Assembly: GCA_002702705.1 (NCBI GenBank)
Contig: PABH01000059.1
Span: 16,619-80,618, forward strand
DNA from: Anaerolineaceae bacterium
Lineage (GTDB): Bacteria; Chloroflexota; Anaerolineae; Anaerolineales; Anaerolineaceae
Length of the DNA stretch: 64,000 nt
Direction: 5' to 3'
Shown here: piece by piece, positions 18,884 through 28,953 of the stretch
Numbering within the stretch: the stretch's first letter is position 1
Layout of the letters: the number at the start of each line of letters is the position of its first letter
Notes under the pieces: generated by a model
Databases searched by the model: none
What the model was told of the DNA's origin: nothing
Seen by the model: only the letters and a program-made list of their open reading frames with translations
Made by a program: the position numbers and the translations under genes

Positions 18884-20236
18884 TTAATCAGCATGAGATC
18901 TTTCCGATATCCATTCCGCCAAAGACATTAAAGAATTTCCCATGATGCGTTTTGGGTGTTTTTGAATAGCCCGCCGGGCTGTCTGGATGTCACGGATTGC
19001 TATCTGAAAATCAGAATCCGTTTCTCGAAGGTTTAAAGCGCGGATGGTGCTCTTGCCTAAACGACGCCACCAATCCCATAATTCCAACCAGGGTAATAAT
19101 TCAGATCGCAAAGCATCGTTTTGCATATAATTCGCTAAGGTGTATGAAGCCTGGTCAATCTGGTTTAAGTAATCGTCCAACGCCGCTTTCGCAGGGTCCT
19201 CAATCGATGAAACACCTGCCTTTAACGCTTCCATTACGGCAGACACCAAACTTTCCAATCGCACCGCATTGTGAATTTTTAGGGGGGATTTAAGCGCATT
19301 TTCAGCCATCAGCCGCAGAGCAGGTGCATATTGTAAACCCGCAGCTTCTTCTAAAGCCAATTCCCAGGAGGCTTGTGCATCATAAATGATCGGATCAGCC
19401 ATATAATTTGCATAGGTAGCCAAAGCAATTTTGGAAGCCTCCATTTGATTCATCGGGTTTATTAATACCCCACAAACTTGTTTATATAATTCTGGATCAC
19501 GTCCCTGAATTGGTCCAAGGTGAAGATCAGCCGCCATTTCACCGTCATTAACCGGGTAATTATCCCAAATTAAAGGTTTCCGTTTAATGGCTTCACCATA
19601 CGCCTTTGCATCTATACCTCGGATTTCTCGGGCACATACCTGAACGCCGGTATACATGATCATAATTTCGGGGTTTAACATTTGACCTAAGGTTTTGGTA
19701 TACATGCTAAACGGTGGTGTATCCGCATAATCCGTGGGACACATACTCAATTCACATCCCTCATCACGATCTTTTAACCACACATACATTCGGTTACAAA
19801 GATCAGCGTGAGCATGAGCGTACGACTCATATCGATCCCGATCTTCTGAATAGATAAATTCCGGGAGAATGTCATCCAGTAACAATGAAAAACTACGCAC
19901 ACCCAAATCATAAAAATAAATAAATTTATCTGTGATGGACCGAAAATCCTCTGTAGATGAATAACAAACCGAAGTACCCGGGCTGATTCCATAACAAAAA
20001 CGAATCTCGTTTTTAATAGCAACTTGTATCGTTTCAGAAAACAAAACCCTGGATTGTGGAGGATAGGGATCACGCCATCGGTCCCGATGGTGGCGGTCAT
20101 TTTTGGGGGCGTATAAATACATGTTAAACCCATGCTGCCCCATATAACGAAGTAAGGCCATTCTTTCCTGGTGGGTATAATAAAAACCGTAAAAGCCTTC
20201 AACAACCCCTCGAATATTAAAATAAGCAGAAGACAT
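18884..20236 (-). CDS. GH84 beta-N-acetylglucosaminidase (O-GlcNAcase/NagJ type)
   Basis: A 450-residue protein. IRGVVEGFYGFYYTHQER at the N-terminus and YLYAPKNDRHHRDRWRDPY are hallmark GH84 blocks. The catalytic Asp pair for substrate-assisted hydrolysis lies at about 121-122 in SLLLDDI, and WDNYPVNDGEMA is the conserved late block. The enzyme removes beta-linked GlcNAc from glycans or Ser/Thr. It has no signal peptide and lacks the carbohydrate-binding modules of clostridial hyaluronidases, so it is a minimal cytoplasmic form. A helical C-terminal domain follows the barrel. AGAGGAG lies upstream of the ATG. It fits an N-glycan or GlcNAc-oligosaccharide degradation set. Confidence 0.92.
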   Translation of the reverse strand: MSSAYFNIRGVVEGFYGFYYTHQERMALLRYMGQHGFNMYLYAPKNDRHHRDRWRDPYPPQSRVLFSETIQVAIKNEIRFCYGISPGTSVCYSSTEDFRSITDKFIYFYDLGVRSFSLLLDDILPEFIYSEDRDRYESYAHAHADLCNRMYVWLKDRDEGCELSMCPTDYADTPPFSMYTKTLGQMLNPEIMIMYTGVQVCAREIRGIDAKAYGEAIKRKPLIWDNYPVNDGEMAADLHLGPIQGRDPELYKQVCGVLINPMNQMEASKIALATYANYMADPIIYDAQASWELALEEAAGLQYAPALRLMAENALKSPLKIHNAVRLESLVSAVMEALKAGVSSIEDPAKAALDDYLNQIDQASYTLANYMQNDALRSELLPWLELWDWWRRLGKSTIRALNLRETDSDFQIAIRDIQTARRAIQKHPKRIMGNSLMSLAEWISERSHAD

Positions 20237-20257
20237 ACCGTTTGTTGACTCCTCTGA

Positions 20258-21157
20258 CTAAGCTGCTTTACCGCAACTCTCTAAAAAGTTTTCCATTTTT
20301 TCCAAAACCATATCCATCACAGCACTTTGGGCAGATTGGATTTTTTCCGGTGGCAGCTCATTCATTTCCTGGTTAAGCATCCTCTCCGAACGGCCTAAGG
20401 CTTTTAATGCGGTCAGTTCCAGATCGGTGGCGATATTGACCTTGCTAATCCCGCCTCCCGGAAGATGAATGGCAGCTTTCACCATATCCGCTGGCACACC
20501 AGACCCGCCATGCAAAACCAGATGCACCCGGGTCAGCGTACGGATTTGGCTTAACCGGTTAAGGTCTATTTTGGGTAAGCGCACTGTGTAGACACCATGG
20601 GCTGTGCCAACCGAAACGGCCAATGCATCGGTTTGGGTTTCTTCCACAAAACGTTGGGCCTCGATTGGATTGGTATACAGTTCCTCGTCCGTATCGGTTT
20701 CAATAAAGTCCGCTGTACCAATTCTCCCCAATTCACCTTCCACAGAAACTCCACGCGGGTGGGCATACGAGACAGCCTGTCTGGTAAGCTGGATATTTTC
20801 TTCCAATACTTTACTGGAAGCATCCATCATCACGGAAGAAAACCCGGCTTCGATGGCTTTATAGATGGTTTCCAAATTACGCGTATGATCTAAATGCAAC
20901 ACAACCGGTACAGTGATGTCTTCCTCATCCAAGATGGTGTAAAAGGTTTGCGCGAATGCTTCTGGTGTTACCTGATACCAACCAAACTCATTTTCCGAGA
21001 TTTGCACAATCAGCGGCGAACGAGCAGCTTGAGCTGCTTTTACTACCGGACGAATCATGGCCGTATAACGGGGGGAAAAAGACCCAACAGCATAACCCAC
21101 CAATTCAGCAGCTGGCAGGATATCTTTTAAGGTTAAAATCGATTTATTTAGGTTCAC
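20258..21157 (-). CDS. Class II fructose/tagatose-bisphosphate aldolase family protein
   Basis: A 299-residue zinc aldolase. Blocks in order are VVLHLDH (catalytic Asp and zinc His), SVEGELGRIG, VSVGTAHGVY (zinc His), LHGGSGVP (zinc His) and KVNIATDLE (phosphate binding). All metal ligands appear intact. It would cleave a ketose-(bis)phosphate to a triose phosphate and an aldehyde; with the FGGY kinase just upstream it may act on the kinase product. The start is GTG with TAGGA upstream, 17 nt after the kinase gene. Specificity (fructose, tagatose or a 1-phosphate) cannot be read. Confidence 0.9.
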   Translation of the reverse strand: MNLNKSILTLKDILPAAELVGYAVGSFSPRYTAMIRPVVKAAQAARSPLIVQISENEFGWYQVTPEAFAQTFYTILDEEDITVPVVLHLDHTRNLETIYKAIEAGFSSVMMDASSKVLEENIQLTRQAVSYAHPRGVSVEGELGRIGTADFIETDTDEELYTNPIEAQRFVEETQTDALAVSVGTAHGVYTVRLPKIDLNRLSQIRTLTRVHLVLHGGSGVPADMVKAAIHLPGGGISKVNIATDLELTALKALGRSERMLNQEMNELPPEKIQSAQSAVMDMVLEKMENFLESCGKAA

Positions 21158-21174
21158 AATATTTGTTTCCTATT

Positions 21175-22656
21175 TTATCCATTGTATTGGCGTAATGATT
21201 TTTGAAACATTAGATACCCACGCTGGTACAGATCTTGATAAAGCTGATGGGATCTGGGATCAGGATAAAAAGATTCAACCTCCCTTGGGGCGAGAGCCTG
21301 ATGCACTTCTTGTGCGTTTTGATAAATCCCAACCCCGATCCCCGCAGCTAGCGCAGCCCCTAACAAGGTCGCCTCAGGCTCGGCTGATACATCAATCCGA
21401 CAACCGGTGACATTCGCCTTAATCAAGGACCAGGCGCGATAACGAGTACCTCCTCCTGCTGCAATTAAGACAGGAATTTCTTTTCCACTCATCCTTTCAC
21501 CAGCCTGGCGGATGAATTCCACCTCATACGATGTGCCTTCCAGTATAGCTTTGAGAATGTCTTCTGAACGATGATTTAAGGATAAACCAATTAAAGCACC
21601 CCGAACTTTTGAATTGGTATGGGGCGAACCACTTCCTAACAAATAAGGAAAATATAAGATACCGGTTGGTTCCTGATTAATGGATGTTAAAAGATTTTCC
21701 AAATCCGCATAAGATGGAGATGGCGGCGGAAGTAAATTCCTTAACCACTCAATTGACCCACCTGACGTGGAAACACCACCCATCCAGTACCCAAGCCCGG
21801 AAGCGACATGTGCTCCATATTGCAAACCGTTCTCATAATCTTCTTTGGTTAAAGGACGTTCATCCAATGCGCCGATTAAGGTTTCTGCAGTACCCATTGA
21901 ATCAAACACCACCCCAGGCCGGATAGCTCCCATCGCAAGGGCTGCACACACGTGGTCATGTCCACAAATAGATACAGGCGTACCTTTTTTTAAGCCAAAC
22001 GCAGATTGTTTTACATAACCTACCGGTTGACCAGCCTGAAAGGCAGGCGGAAAAAGTGTTCTGGGCAATTCCCATTCCTGCAGCCATTCTTCATCCCAAA
22101 CTTTTTGGTTTACCTTAAAAACCAGTGTTCTACACGCCAGGGAATAATCCGTGGCGAACAAATCCGTTAGCCAATAGGCTACATAGTCGGCTGCCGATAA
22201 CCACACTGCACCTTCAAAGGAATAATTTTGCTCCCTTTTTAACCATAAAATTTTCGCCAGACTGGATTTAAAACTAACTTTTAGTCCATATTTTAAATAA
22301 TAATCCAAGGGATCAGATTTTTCTTGAATTAAATCCGCCATGGGTTGGGTAACGGTTTCAAACCAGGGAATAAAATGGGAACGCAAGTTACCATCTGCGC
22401 GGTTAACCAGAAGTCCGGTTTCTGCCATACTGGCAATGCCAACCGCCGAAATTGCGCCTGAATAATCTTGGGTAATCTCTTCCAAGGTTTCTGATACCAT
22501 CGAAATGACCTGTCCAGGATCATAATAACTCCAGCCATCGGGCATTTTATACGAAACCATAATACGACTGGCAATTTTAATTACCGACCCATCTTCGTAA
22601 AAAAGGCCTGCCTTGCAATGGGTAGTACCAATATCAATTGCGACAATAGCTTTCAT
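21175..22656 (-). CDS. FGGY-family carbohydrate kinase
   Basis: A 493-residue kinase: AIDIGTTHCKAGLF is the N-terminal ATP/phosphate-1 motif, SICGHDHVCAAL is the central signature, and IAAGGGTRYRAWSLIKANVTG is the adenosine block in the C-terminal domain. The family phosphorylates pentuloses, hexuloses, glycerol or related polyols. The substrate is not evident; the aldolase downstream and the isomerase-fold gene of the divergent operon suggest a ketose. Its ATG shares one base with the TAA of the racemase-fold gene (TAATG). Confidence 0.88.
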   Translation of the reverse strand: MKAIVAIDIGTTHCKAGLFYEDGSVIKIASRIMVSYKMPDGWSYYDPGQVISMVSETLEEITQDYSGAISAVGIASMAETGLLVNRADGNLRSHFIPWFETVTQPMADLIQEKSDPLDYYLKYGLKVSFKSSLAKILWLKREQNYSFEGAVWLSAADYVAYWLTDLFATDYSLACRTLVFKVNQKVWDEEWLQEWELPRTLFPPAFQAGQPVGYVKQSAFGLKKGTPVSICGHDHVCAALAMGAIRPGVVFDSMGTAETLIGALDERPLTKEDYENGLQYGAHVASGLGYWMGGVSTSGGSIEWLRNLLPPPSPSYADLENLLTSINQEPTGILYFPYLLGSGSPHTNSKVRGALIGLSLNHRSEDILKAILEGTSYEVEFIRQAGERMSGKEIPVLIAAGGGTRYRAWSLIKANVTGCRIDVSAEPEATLLGAALAAGIGVGIYQNAQEVHQALAPREVESFYPDPRSHQLYQDLYQRGYLMFQKSLRQYNG

Positions 22657-23345
22657 TAAACGGATTTGCCTTTATTGGTTTCGGTTTTAATCGAATCGCG
22701 GATATTTTTAATACTTTCCATTGCCAGTCGTGGGCTGCTCAAGAATTTGTGTTGTTGTTCTTGCGGAATGCGGCCAATTACACCCGCCATGGAAGCTTGA
22801 GCCAAAACCACAACTTCGCTTTGTTCGGCGAGTTTTGCCAACGCCTGGCTTAATATCAAATCATGTTTCTCCCGGTCTCCAGCCATTAATGCTTGGTATG
22901 CTTCATTAACCAAAATCTTATTTAAGTGGATTTCTTTTCCAGCTTGCTGGGCTTTCTCCAATAATAATTTTGATGTGGGATTTAGGGTGGTTCTTAACGT
23001 GGCCGCCACACCAATTTCACTTCCTTTTTGAACAGCCATGTCCGCCATCGCCTCATCTATCCGTACCACTGGAATAGAAAGGGCTAACTTCATTATTTTG
23101 GTCACTTCGCCAACAGAAGAGCAGGCTTCAAGTAAAATATCGGCACCAACCTGTTCTGAAAACCTTGCGTACGCCAAAAGACGTTCTTCCACCACAGATA
23201 AGTCACCGTCATATTCCGCCAATTGCGGTAAGATCGAATCGTCCACAAAATTAATAACAGAACAATCCGGCATGTATTCCACAGCCAATGACTTTAAACT
23301 ATCCACTGTGGCGGGCGTAGTATGGATGATCGCTAATTTTGTCAT
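22656..23345 (-). CDS. Asp/Glu/hydantoin racemase-fold protein lacking the second catalytic Cys
   Basis: A 229-residue protein of the Asp/Glu racemase superfamily. The first catalytic Cys is present in LLEACSSVGE, but the second half reads VVLAQASMAGV where racemases have their second Cys, so a two-base racemisation mechanism is unlikely. Similar proteins lie in sugar-acid and polyol operons next to FGGY kinases and class II aldolases, usually without a proven activity. It overlaps the GH35 gene by ATGA and the kinase gene by one base, so it is translated with them. Confidence 0.72.
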   Translation of the reverse strand: MTKLAIIHTTPATVDSLKSLAVEYMPDCSVINFVDDSILPQLAEYDGDLSVVEERLLAYARFSEQVGADILLEACSSVGEVTKIMKLALSIPVVRIDEAMADMAVQKGSEIGVAATLRTTLNPTSKLLLEKAQQAGKEIHLNKILVNEAYQALMAGDREKHDLILSQALAKLAEQSEVVVLAQASMAGVIGRIPQEQQHKFLSSPRLAMESIKNIRDSIKTETNKGKSV

Positions 23346-25381
23346 GCTGATTCTCCTTCCAGTCGGATCACAGCCCCGTTTTTTCGTGCTACAAACCCAG
23401 TTAATTGTTTATCAAATTTAAATGGTTTACCGGATACCATGTCGATTGCCTCTTGCTTGGATGCCTGCAAAAAATCGGGATCAAATTCCAATACAACGGT
23501 TTTATCTTCCGAGGTTGAATTGATCACAAATACATAATATTCATTTCCCCGTCTAAAAAGACTGGTGTAAATACCCGATGTTAAAGAACAAATTGCGCTC
23601 TTTTTTTGAAGATAATGGTGAATAGAAAGAATTAAATCGGGGCTAGGTTCAAGCCCAATCACGGTGATCTTTCCTTGGCCGATGGTTTGGGTATACCCTA
23701 TCGTATATTCCTGACCTGACTGCAAATCCCATTGCAACGCATTTTCCTCTGCCACTAAATTATCCGGTGATTTTCTCGTTGCAGTGATAGCCTTACCCGG
23801 CACCTTTTCAAAATGAAACAACCATTGGCTTTTACATGTGGTATTGAGCGATAAATCCAACGATAAGGATGGTAAACCTTTCAGGATTCCGTCCGGTTCG
23901 GGGATTCCCAATTCGTTACAAGGTAATAAAAAATCATCCAGATAGGGATATGCCCCTAATAATATTAAATGACCGCCTTGTTTCACATAAGATAATAATT
24001 TTTGTTGCGCCTGCTGAGCGAGCCAGACACCACCGGTGTAAAACAAAACCTCTTTGGTACAGCTGCCACCAGGCAGATCAAAAAAATCATAGTCCAGACC
24101 CGCATCATAAAAAGCTTGCAGCAAGTTCTGAGCAGGCCGTACCGTGGCACGCTGTAAAGGATCAAAAGTTAAGGCAGTGCGAGTTTGCTTTTCAAGTGTG
24201 TGGGGCTGGATAGTTTTTACAATTTCCATCATTTTGGAAAACGCATTAAAAAGATCGGGGCGCACCCGAGCCCATTCATTTATCGGACTTTGATACCAAT
24301 TATCGCGATTCACCAACATATACCAATTCCAACCCGCTGCCCCAGCCGCCAATGCGGATAAACATACCATTTGGTAATGGCTGGCCGTTAACATGCCCAC
24401 ATCCCCCAACCAATCATGCCAAATTCCGGACTGGAACTCGGCAATATAAGGCAGCCGAGAAAAAGAAAAAGCGTAACGCACCGCATCTAAAAAATTACGA
24501 TGTTCATTACCTCGTTTTTCAAAATTCAGGGAAGGATAAATATCAGAACCTACCAGATCGGCAAAACTTTCCAAGGGGGACCACGGTTGCGTTCCCACGC
24601 CACTATACGTATTTAAATAAATCGGAACATCTACACCAAGTTCTCTGTAGGTTGTTACGCCCCACTTTGCTACTTCCTGAACATACCAATGCGTAAATCG
24701 CCCAAAATCTAGGTAGCGGCGCATTTTGACCGGTTCTTCGGGAACCATATTCATCACTGCCCTCGCCTGATCAAAGGCTGTGTAGGAAGTTCCCCATATC
24801 CGATTTAAATCTTCAATACTGGGGTAATTTTGTTTGAGAAAATCCTGAAAAACTCCAGGCTGTTTGCCTAACCCCAATGCCTCCGTATACCAATGCGGCC
24901 ATGGGTCGATTTCATTGTCTGACTGCCACAACATAATCCGCCCACCATTTGTCACCAAGTAGGGCAAAACCGCTTGGGTTACTTCTTGCATGTATTGTTT
25001 TGCCAGTTTTTGAAACTCCGGGTGCAACCGGTGGTACTTTGCCGCCCAATCGGGAACGCCACCATTTTTCCATTCACTATAAATATACGGGCCGGGGCGT
25101 AGAATGATCCAAAAACCTTCTTCGGTTAATAAGTCTAAAAAACCAATTAAATTTCGGCGGGAATCAGTTTCACCGCAGAAATCGTATTTTCCCTGTTCAT
25201 ATTCATGAAAATCCCAGCAGACATAAGTGGCAATACAATCCAAACCCATTTCACGGGCACGATGTAAGACAGCCCGCCAGTTCATTGGGTCTAAACGCCA
25301 GTAATGAATCTCACCACTATAAAGAGGAATTTCTGTATTTTCGATTCTGATTACTTTTTGAATAATTTCTGCTTTTGGCAT
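23342..25381 (-). CDS. Beta-galactosidase, GH35
   Basis: A 679-residue cytoplasmic enzyme. The GH35 N-terminal block is LYSGEIHYWRLDPMNWRAVL, and the barrel block is GFWIILRPGPYIYSEWKNGG. The acid/base Glu is about 157 (WQSDNEID) and the nucleophile about 315 (YIAEFQSG). The acid/base loop reads SDNEI rather than the common ENEY, so the enzyme is a distant family member. It would remove terminal beta-galactose, as found on complex glycans or galactooligosaccharides. The C-terminal part contains a Rossmann-like glutamine-amidotransferase-type segment followed by a beta domain. AAAGGAAA precedes the ATG. Confidence 0.88.
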   Translation of the reverse strand: MPKAEIIQKVIRIENTEIPLYSGEIHYWRLDPMNWRAVLHRAREMGLDCIATYVCWDFHEYEQGKYDFCGETDSRRNLIGFLDLLTEEGFWIILRPGPYIYSEWKNGGVPDWAAKYHRLHPEFQKLAKQYMQEVTQAVLPYLVTNGGRIMLWQSDNEIDPWPHWYTEALGLGKQPGVFQDFLKQNYPSIEDLNRIWGTSYTAFDQARAVMNMVPEEPVKMRRYLDFGRFTHWYVQEVAKWGVTTYRELGVDVPIYLNTYSGVGTQPWSPLESFADLVGSDIYPSLNFEKRGNEHRNFLDAVRYAFSFSRLPYIAEFQSGIWHDWLGDVGMLTASHYQMVCLSALAAGAAGWNWYMLVNRDNWYQSPINEWARVRPDLFNAFSKMMEIVKTIQPHTLEKQTRTALTFDPLQRATVRPAQNLLQAFYDAGLDYDFFDLPGGSCTKEVLFYTGGVWLAQQAQQKLLSYVKQGGHLILLGAYPYLDDFLLPCNELGIPEPDGILKGLPSLSLDLSLNTTCKSQWLFHFEKVPGKAITATRKSPDNLVAEENALQWDLQSGQEYTIGYTQTIGQGKITVIGLEPSPDLILSIHHYLQKKSAICSLTSGIYTSLFRRGNEYYVFVINSTSEDKTVVLEFDPDFLQASKQEAIDMVSGKPFKFDKQLTGFVARKNGAVIRLEGESA

Positions 25382-25393
25382 ACAAATTTTCCT

Positions 25394-27070
25394 TTAAAGG
25401 TCGTTTTTATATTTCCACTGGTTCCAACAATCCCGGATTAATAAATAATCGTTCTCTTCCAGTGCTTCCCCAGTCGAATCGATATGTGTGGCAAAATATA
25501 AAGAAGGGACTCCTAATTCAGGCTGAATTGAGACATAGTTTCGCCAGGCAGCCTTATCTTTCATTGGCCAGTTATCCGTGTCAATAATAAGGTTCGGACA
25601 GGCAATGGAAGCCACATACGCACGATGACGCATCGCCGAGTTGACAGGCTGTCCAGTATTTATGTCATTCAGCCGGATCATATCCACTACATCGGCCAGA
25701 TAAGGGTGTGGCGTGTGGGACATGATCAGTGCGTCTGGTTTATGTTTTTTGGCTTCTTCATATAAAATACGCAAATAAGCCTTCAATAATTCCAAGCCCC
25801 AGATTTTCCCATAGGCCTTTAAATCCGGGCCAGAGGGAATACGAGCGGTAAAATCAATCTTAAAGCCATCCGCGTTATATCCGTCTTCGGAGATCATTTT
25901 GCGCACCGATTCTCTCAGGCGTTTTTCGAACCGCGGGTTACTAGGATCAAATGCAACTGGCACTCCAGCCGCATTGGTTACGCACTCGGCTACAGGTAGG
26001 CCTTCCGGGTCCCAGGCTTTTAACCACAACAAAACTTTTTGACCAGCATTGTGTTGATTTTGGATAAAACCTTTGATATCCGGCCATTTCTGGGGATCAG
26101 CTTGGTTTTCGCCATAGGTTAACTGCCATTTATCATCCAGTACGACAATACCTGGAAAGATTTGGTTTTTTTTCAAGGTTTGCAAAAATTGAACATATAA
26201 TTCCTGGCGAGAATAGTTAGGAGCATGTCCTTTTTCCAATGAAGCATGATAACACTGCTCTCCCCAGCCACAGAAAATGGGTGAATACCACCAATCGGGT
26301 ATGTTATTTTTCTTTATATCCCAAGAGCAGTTCGCTTCAACATGGGCTTGCAGTGCATCATAAGGATCCTTTCGAAAGTCAAACCCAATTGCCGGCAATG
26401 TGTAGCACCCTTCAACATGGGTATGCCCTTCATATGGCACTTGTAAATAAAACGCATCCCCCATCCCGCGGTACTCATAGCCTGTAAACTGGTTTTCTCC
26501 AGGGGATGCTTCAAGCCCCATGCCAATCCACCCGTCTTCATGCTCAAACGAAAAACAAAATGGCGGCGGGGTAAAGAACCAATCCGCTTTGCCGGGTAAA
26601 GGTACACCGGTTAAGTTGATCTGAGACCCTGCAGAAGGTGAGAAGAAATAATTTTCTTGGGTATCGGGTTCCGGATTAAAGCCTTTTTTAAAAGTATTTC
26701 CTGAATAAAAAAAGCCGGAACCCCAGCGAACATGTCCCGAATAATAGCCACCAAAATAATTCACATCAAAAATATCACCCTGACCTTCCACTTCCACAAT
26801 GTAGGTAAAACGTTCCGGTCTACAAAAAAAACGAATGGTTTTGGACGACCACAGCGAACTTTTAACTTTTAACTCAAATAAGGTGGCATGTGATTGTGCT
26901 TGTTTTTGCCAGGTTTCAATTTTTAAAGTATCTTCTCGTTGGTGGACAGCATTAACACCGGATAAGACAAATAATTCCATCAATCGCTTACCCTCTCCTG
27001 TGTCAACATAAACATACGGTCGATCTTCTGCAAAAGTGAGTTGATAGGCTTGTGAAGAATACTTAAACAT
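25394..27070 (-). CDS. Clan GH-D-like glycoside hydrolase (GH36/GH31 type)
   Basis: A 558-residue protein with an N-terminal beta-sandwich (about 1-260) and a TIM barrel. FPGIVVLDDKWQLTYG and KVLLWLKAWDPEGLP are barrel strands, and DGYNADGFKIDF places the likely nucleophile Asp at the end of KID as in GH31/GH36. NLIIDTDNWP may hold the acid/base. It most resembles alpha-galactosidase or alpha-glucosidase relatives, but the exact family cannot be fixed by eye. ATG at 27070 has GGGAG eight nt upstream and starts five nt after the permease stop; the longer frame would overlap the permease by 62 nt. No signal peptide. Confidence 0.75.
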   Translation of the reverse strand: MFKYSSQAYQLTFAEDRPYVYVDTGEGKRLMELFVLSGVNAVHQREDTLKIETWQKQAQSHATLFELKVKSSLWSSKTIRFFCRPERFTYIVEVEGQGDIFDVNYFGGYYSGHVRWGSGFFYSGNTFKKGFNPEPDTQENYFFSPSAGSQINLTGVPLPGKADWFFTPPPFCFSFEHEDGWIGMGLEASPGENQFTGYEYRGMGDAFYLQVPYEGHTHVEGCYTLPAIGFDFRKDPYDALQAHVEANCSWDIKKNNIPDWWYSPIFCGWGEQCYHASLEKGHAPNYSRQELYVQFLQTLKKNQIFPGIVVLDDKWQLTYGENQADPQKWPDIKGFIQNQHNAGQKVLLWLKAWDPEGLPVAECVTNAAGVPVAFDPSNPRFEKRLRESVRKMISEDGYNADGFKIDFTARIPSGPDLKAYGKIWGLELLKAYLRILYEEAKKHKPDALIMSHTPHPYLADVVDMIRLNDINTGQPVNSAMRHRAYVASIACPNLIIDTDNWPMKDKAAWRNYVSIQPELGVPSLYFATHIDSTGEALEENDYLLIRDCWNQWKYKNDL

Positions 27071-27074
27071 GAAG

Positions 27075-27977
27075 TTATCTCCCGCCCATCCCTGAAAATG
27101 AAATACCTTCAATAAAGTATTGTTGGAAAAAAACAAAAATCAACAAGACTGGCAGCATCACCAATAAACTTGCGGCCATTAACCAGTGCCAAGCTGGTGA
27201 ACCGCCCGCGGCTGCCTCAAATTGGCGCAAACCGAGTTGAAGGGTATATAATTTTTCACTTTGTAAATATAAGAGCGGACCCATAAAGTCTTGCCAGACA
27301 CCGTTGAATGTAAAAATAGCAACCGTAGCTAAAACTGGCTTACACAATGGTAAGATAATACTCCACCAAATACGTAACTCACCAGCCCCTTCCATACGTG
27401 CAGCTTCAGAAAGTTCCATCGGAATGGCTCGCATAAACTGTCGGAGTAAAAAGATATAAAATGCGCTGCCGGTAAAAGCCGGAACAATTAGTGGCAAGAA
27501 AGTATTTATCCACACCTTTGAACCCTGAAAACCAAAGGCTGGCAGCTTGGCAAATAAGACAAACTGCGGAATCATGGTCACTACACCAGGTAACATCATC
27601 GTTGCCAACACCAATGAGAATAACAGATCACGTCCACGCCAGCGTAGTCTGGAAAATGAATAGGCAACAATAGAAGACGAAACAACCTGTCCGATCACAC
27701 TAGAAATTGTGATAATTAATGTATTTGTTGTCCATTGAGGCCACATACCAAACGAAAATGCGTCGCGGAAATTTTCCCATGCGAAACGAGCCGGAATCCA
27801 GTTTGTTCCAACTAAATCGGAAGGTTCTTTTAGGGAGGTGGAGATCATCCATAAAAATGGCACAATAAACATAATACTGATACCAACCAACATGGTAAAA
27901 GCGGCAACTTTACCGACATTCCATTCCCGAAATAGTTTCGGCAGTGGTTGATTAATGATTGATTTTTGAGAAGCCAT
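27075..27977 (-). CDS. ABC sugar transporter permease, MalG type (CUT1)
   Basis: A 300-residue inner-membrane permease with six predicted transmembrane helices. The cytoplasmic EAA loop is EAARMEGAGELRIWWSIILP, which docks the ATPase. The long N-terminal tail before the first helix and the C-terminal FFQQYFIEG are typical of MalG-like subunits. It pairs with the MalF-type permease 11 nt upstream. No ATPase gene is in the operon, so a shared MsiK/MalK-type ATPase encoded elsewhere is expected. AAGGAG precedes the ATG. Confidence 0.94.
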   Translation of the reverse strand: MASQKSIINQPLPKLFREWNVGKVAAFTMLVGISIMFIVPFLWMISTSLKEPSDLVGTNWIPARFAWENFRDAFSFGMWPQWTTNTLIITISSVIGQVVSSSIVAYSFSRLRWRGRDLLFSLVLATMMLPGVVTMIPQFVLFAKLPAFGFQGSKVWINTFLPLIVPAFTGSAFYIFLLRQFMRAIPMELSEAARMEGAGELRIWWSIILPLCKPVLATVAIFTFNGVWQDFMGPLLYLQSEKLYTLQLGLRQFEAAAGGSPAWHWLMAASLLVMLPVLLIFVFFQQYFIEGISFSGMGGR

Positions 27978-27988
27978 TTAATCTCTCC

Positions 27989-28936
27989 TTATTCGCCTGA
28001 TTCGTAATACACCCAGCGTTTTGAGAACCACAATTGAATCGCGGTAATGATCAGAATAATTGCAAACAGTACCCAGGCTAAAGCCGAAGCATAACCCATT
28101 TGCAAACCACCTACTCCGACCCGGCCAAAAGCGCGGTTGTATAAATAAAGCACATAAAATAACATCGACTGCCCTGGCCCACCCAAAGCCGAATCAGTCC
28201 CTGACAAGATTAAGGCCGTCGTAAAAATTTGAAACGCACCGATAATACTTGTTACCACCTGAAAGAAAATCGTTGGAGAAAGTAAGGGCAGTGTAATATT
28301 CCAGATTTTGGTCCAGCCCTCAGCGCCATCAATCGAAGCAGCTTCGTAAAGTTCTTGGGGTATACCTTTTAATCCAGCCAAATAAATGATCACCCCACTG
28401 CCTATCCACCACATACCCATTACCACCATACCAGGTTTTGTCCACACTGGATCTACAAACCAACTGGGACCTTTGATGCCAATCAAATCCAAAAAGGTAT
28501 TAAATAACCCTTTTGGTGAGAGGATCCACTGCCATAAAAAGATTGCAGCCACACCGGAAAGTACATTCGGTAAATAAATGATTCCACGGAAGAACTTTTC
28601 CCCTGGCATTTTGATATTTAATAATAATGCTATAGAGATTGAAGCCAACAACACCAAGGGTGTCTTGATGATTACCATCCAAAAGGTGTTATAAAGTGAT
28701 TTGTAAAATAATGGATCTTTGGTAAACATGGTTTCATAATTTTCAAAACCAATCCATTCTGGTGGCTTGATAATATTGTAATTCGAGAAACTGGTGATTA
28801 AGGAATACATCATTGGACCGAAGGTAAACAATAAAAAGCCAATAATCCAAGGCAGGGCAAATAACCATCCTGTTAACTCTTCTTTTTGTGCAGGTCGTAA
28901 AAACAAACGTTTGATTTTGGAAGTTTCGGCTGTCAT
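27989..28936 (-). CDS. ABC sugar transporter permease, MalF type (CUT1)
   Basis: A 315-residue permease with six predicted transmembrane helices. The EAA loop is EAASIDGAEGWTKIWNITLP. The GWLFALPWIIGFLLFTFGPM first helix is typical of CUT1 MalF-like subunits without the large MalF periplasmic insert. It forms the channel with the MalG-type subunit. It lies downstream of the binding-protein gene across a strong intergenic hairpin, so its expression is probably lower than that of the binding protein. AAAGGAG precedes the ATG by eight nt. Confidence 0.94.
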   Translation of the reverse strand: MTAETSKIKRLFLRPAQKEELTGWLFALPWIIGFLLFTFGPMMYSLITSFSNYNIIKPPEWIGFENYETMFTKDPLFYKSLYNTFWMVIIKTPLVLLASISIALLLNIKMPGEKFFRGIIYLPNVLSGVAAIFLWQWILSPKGLFNTFLDLIGIKGPSWFVDPVWTKPGMVVMGMWWIGSGVIIYLAGLKGIPQELYEAASIDGAEGWTKIWNITLPLLSPTIFFQVVTSIIGAFQIFTTALILSGTDSALGGPGQSMLFYVLYLYNRAFGRVGVGGLQMGYASALAWVLFAIILIITAIQLWFSKRWVYYESGE

Positions 28937-28953
28937 GGGTGTACTCCTTTATT

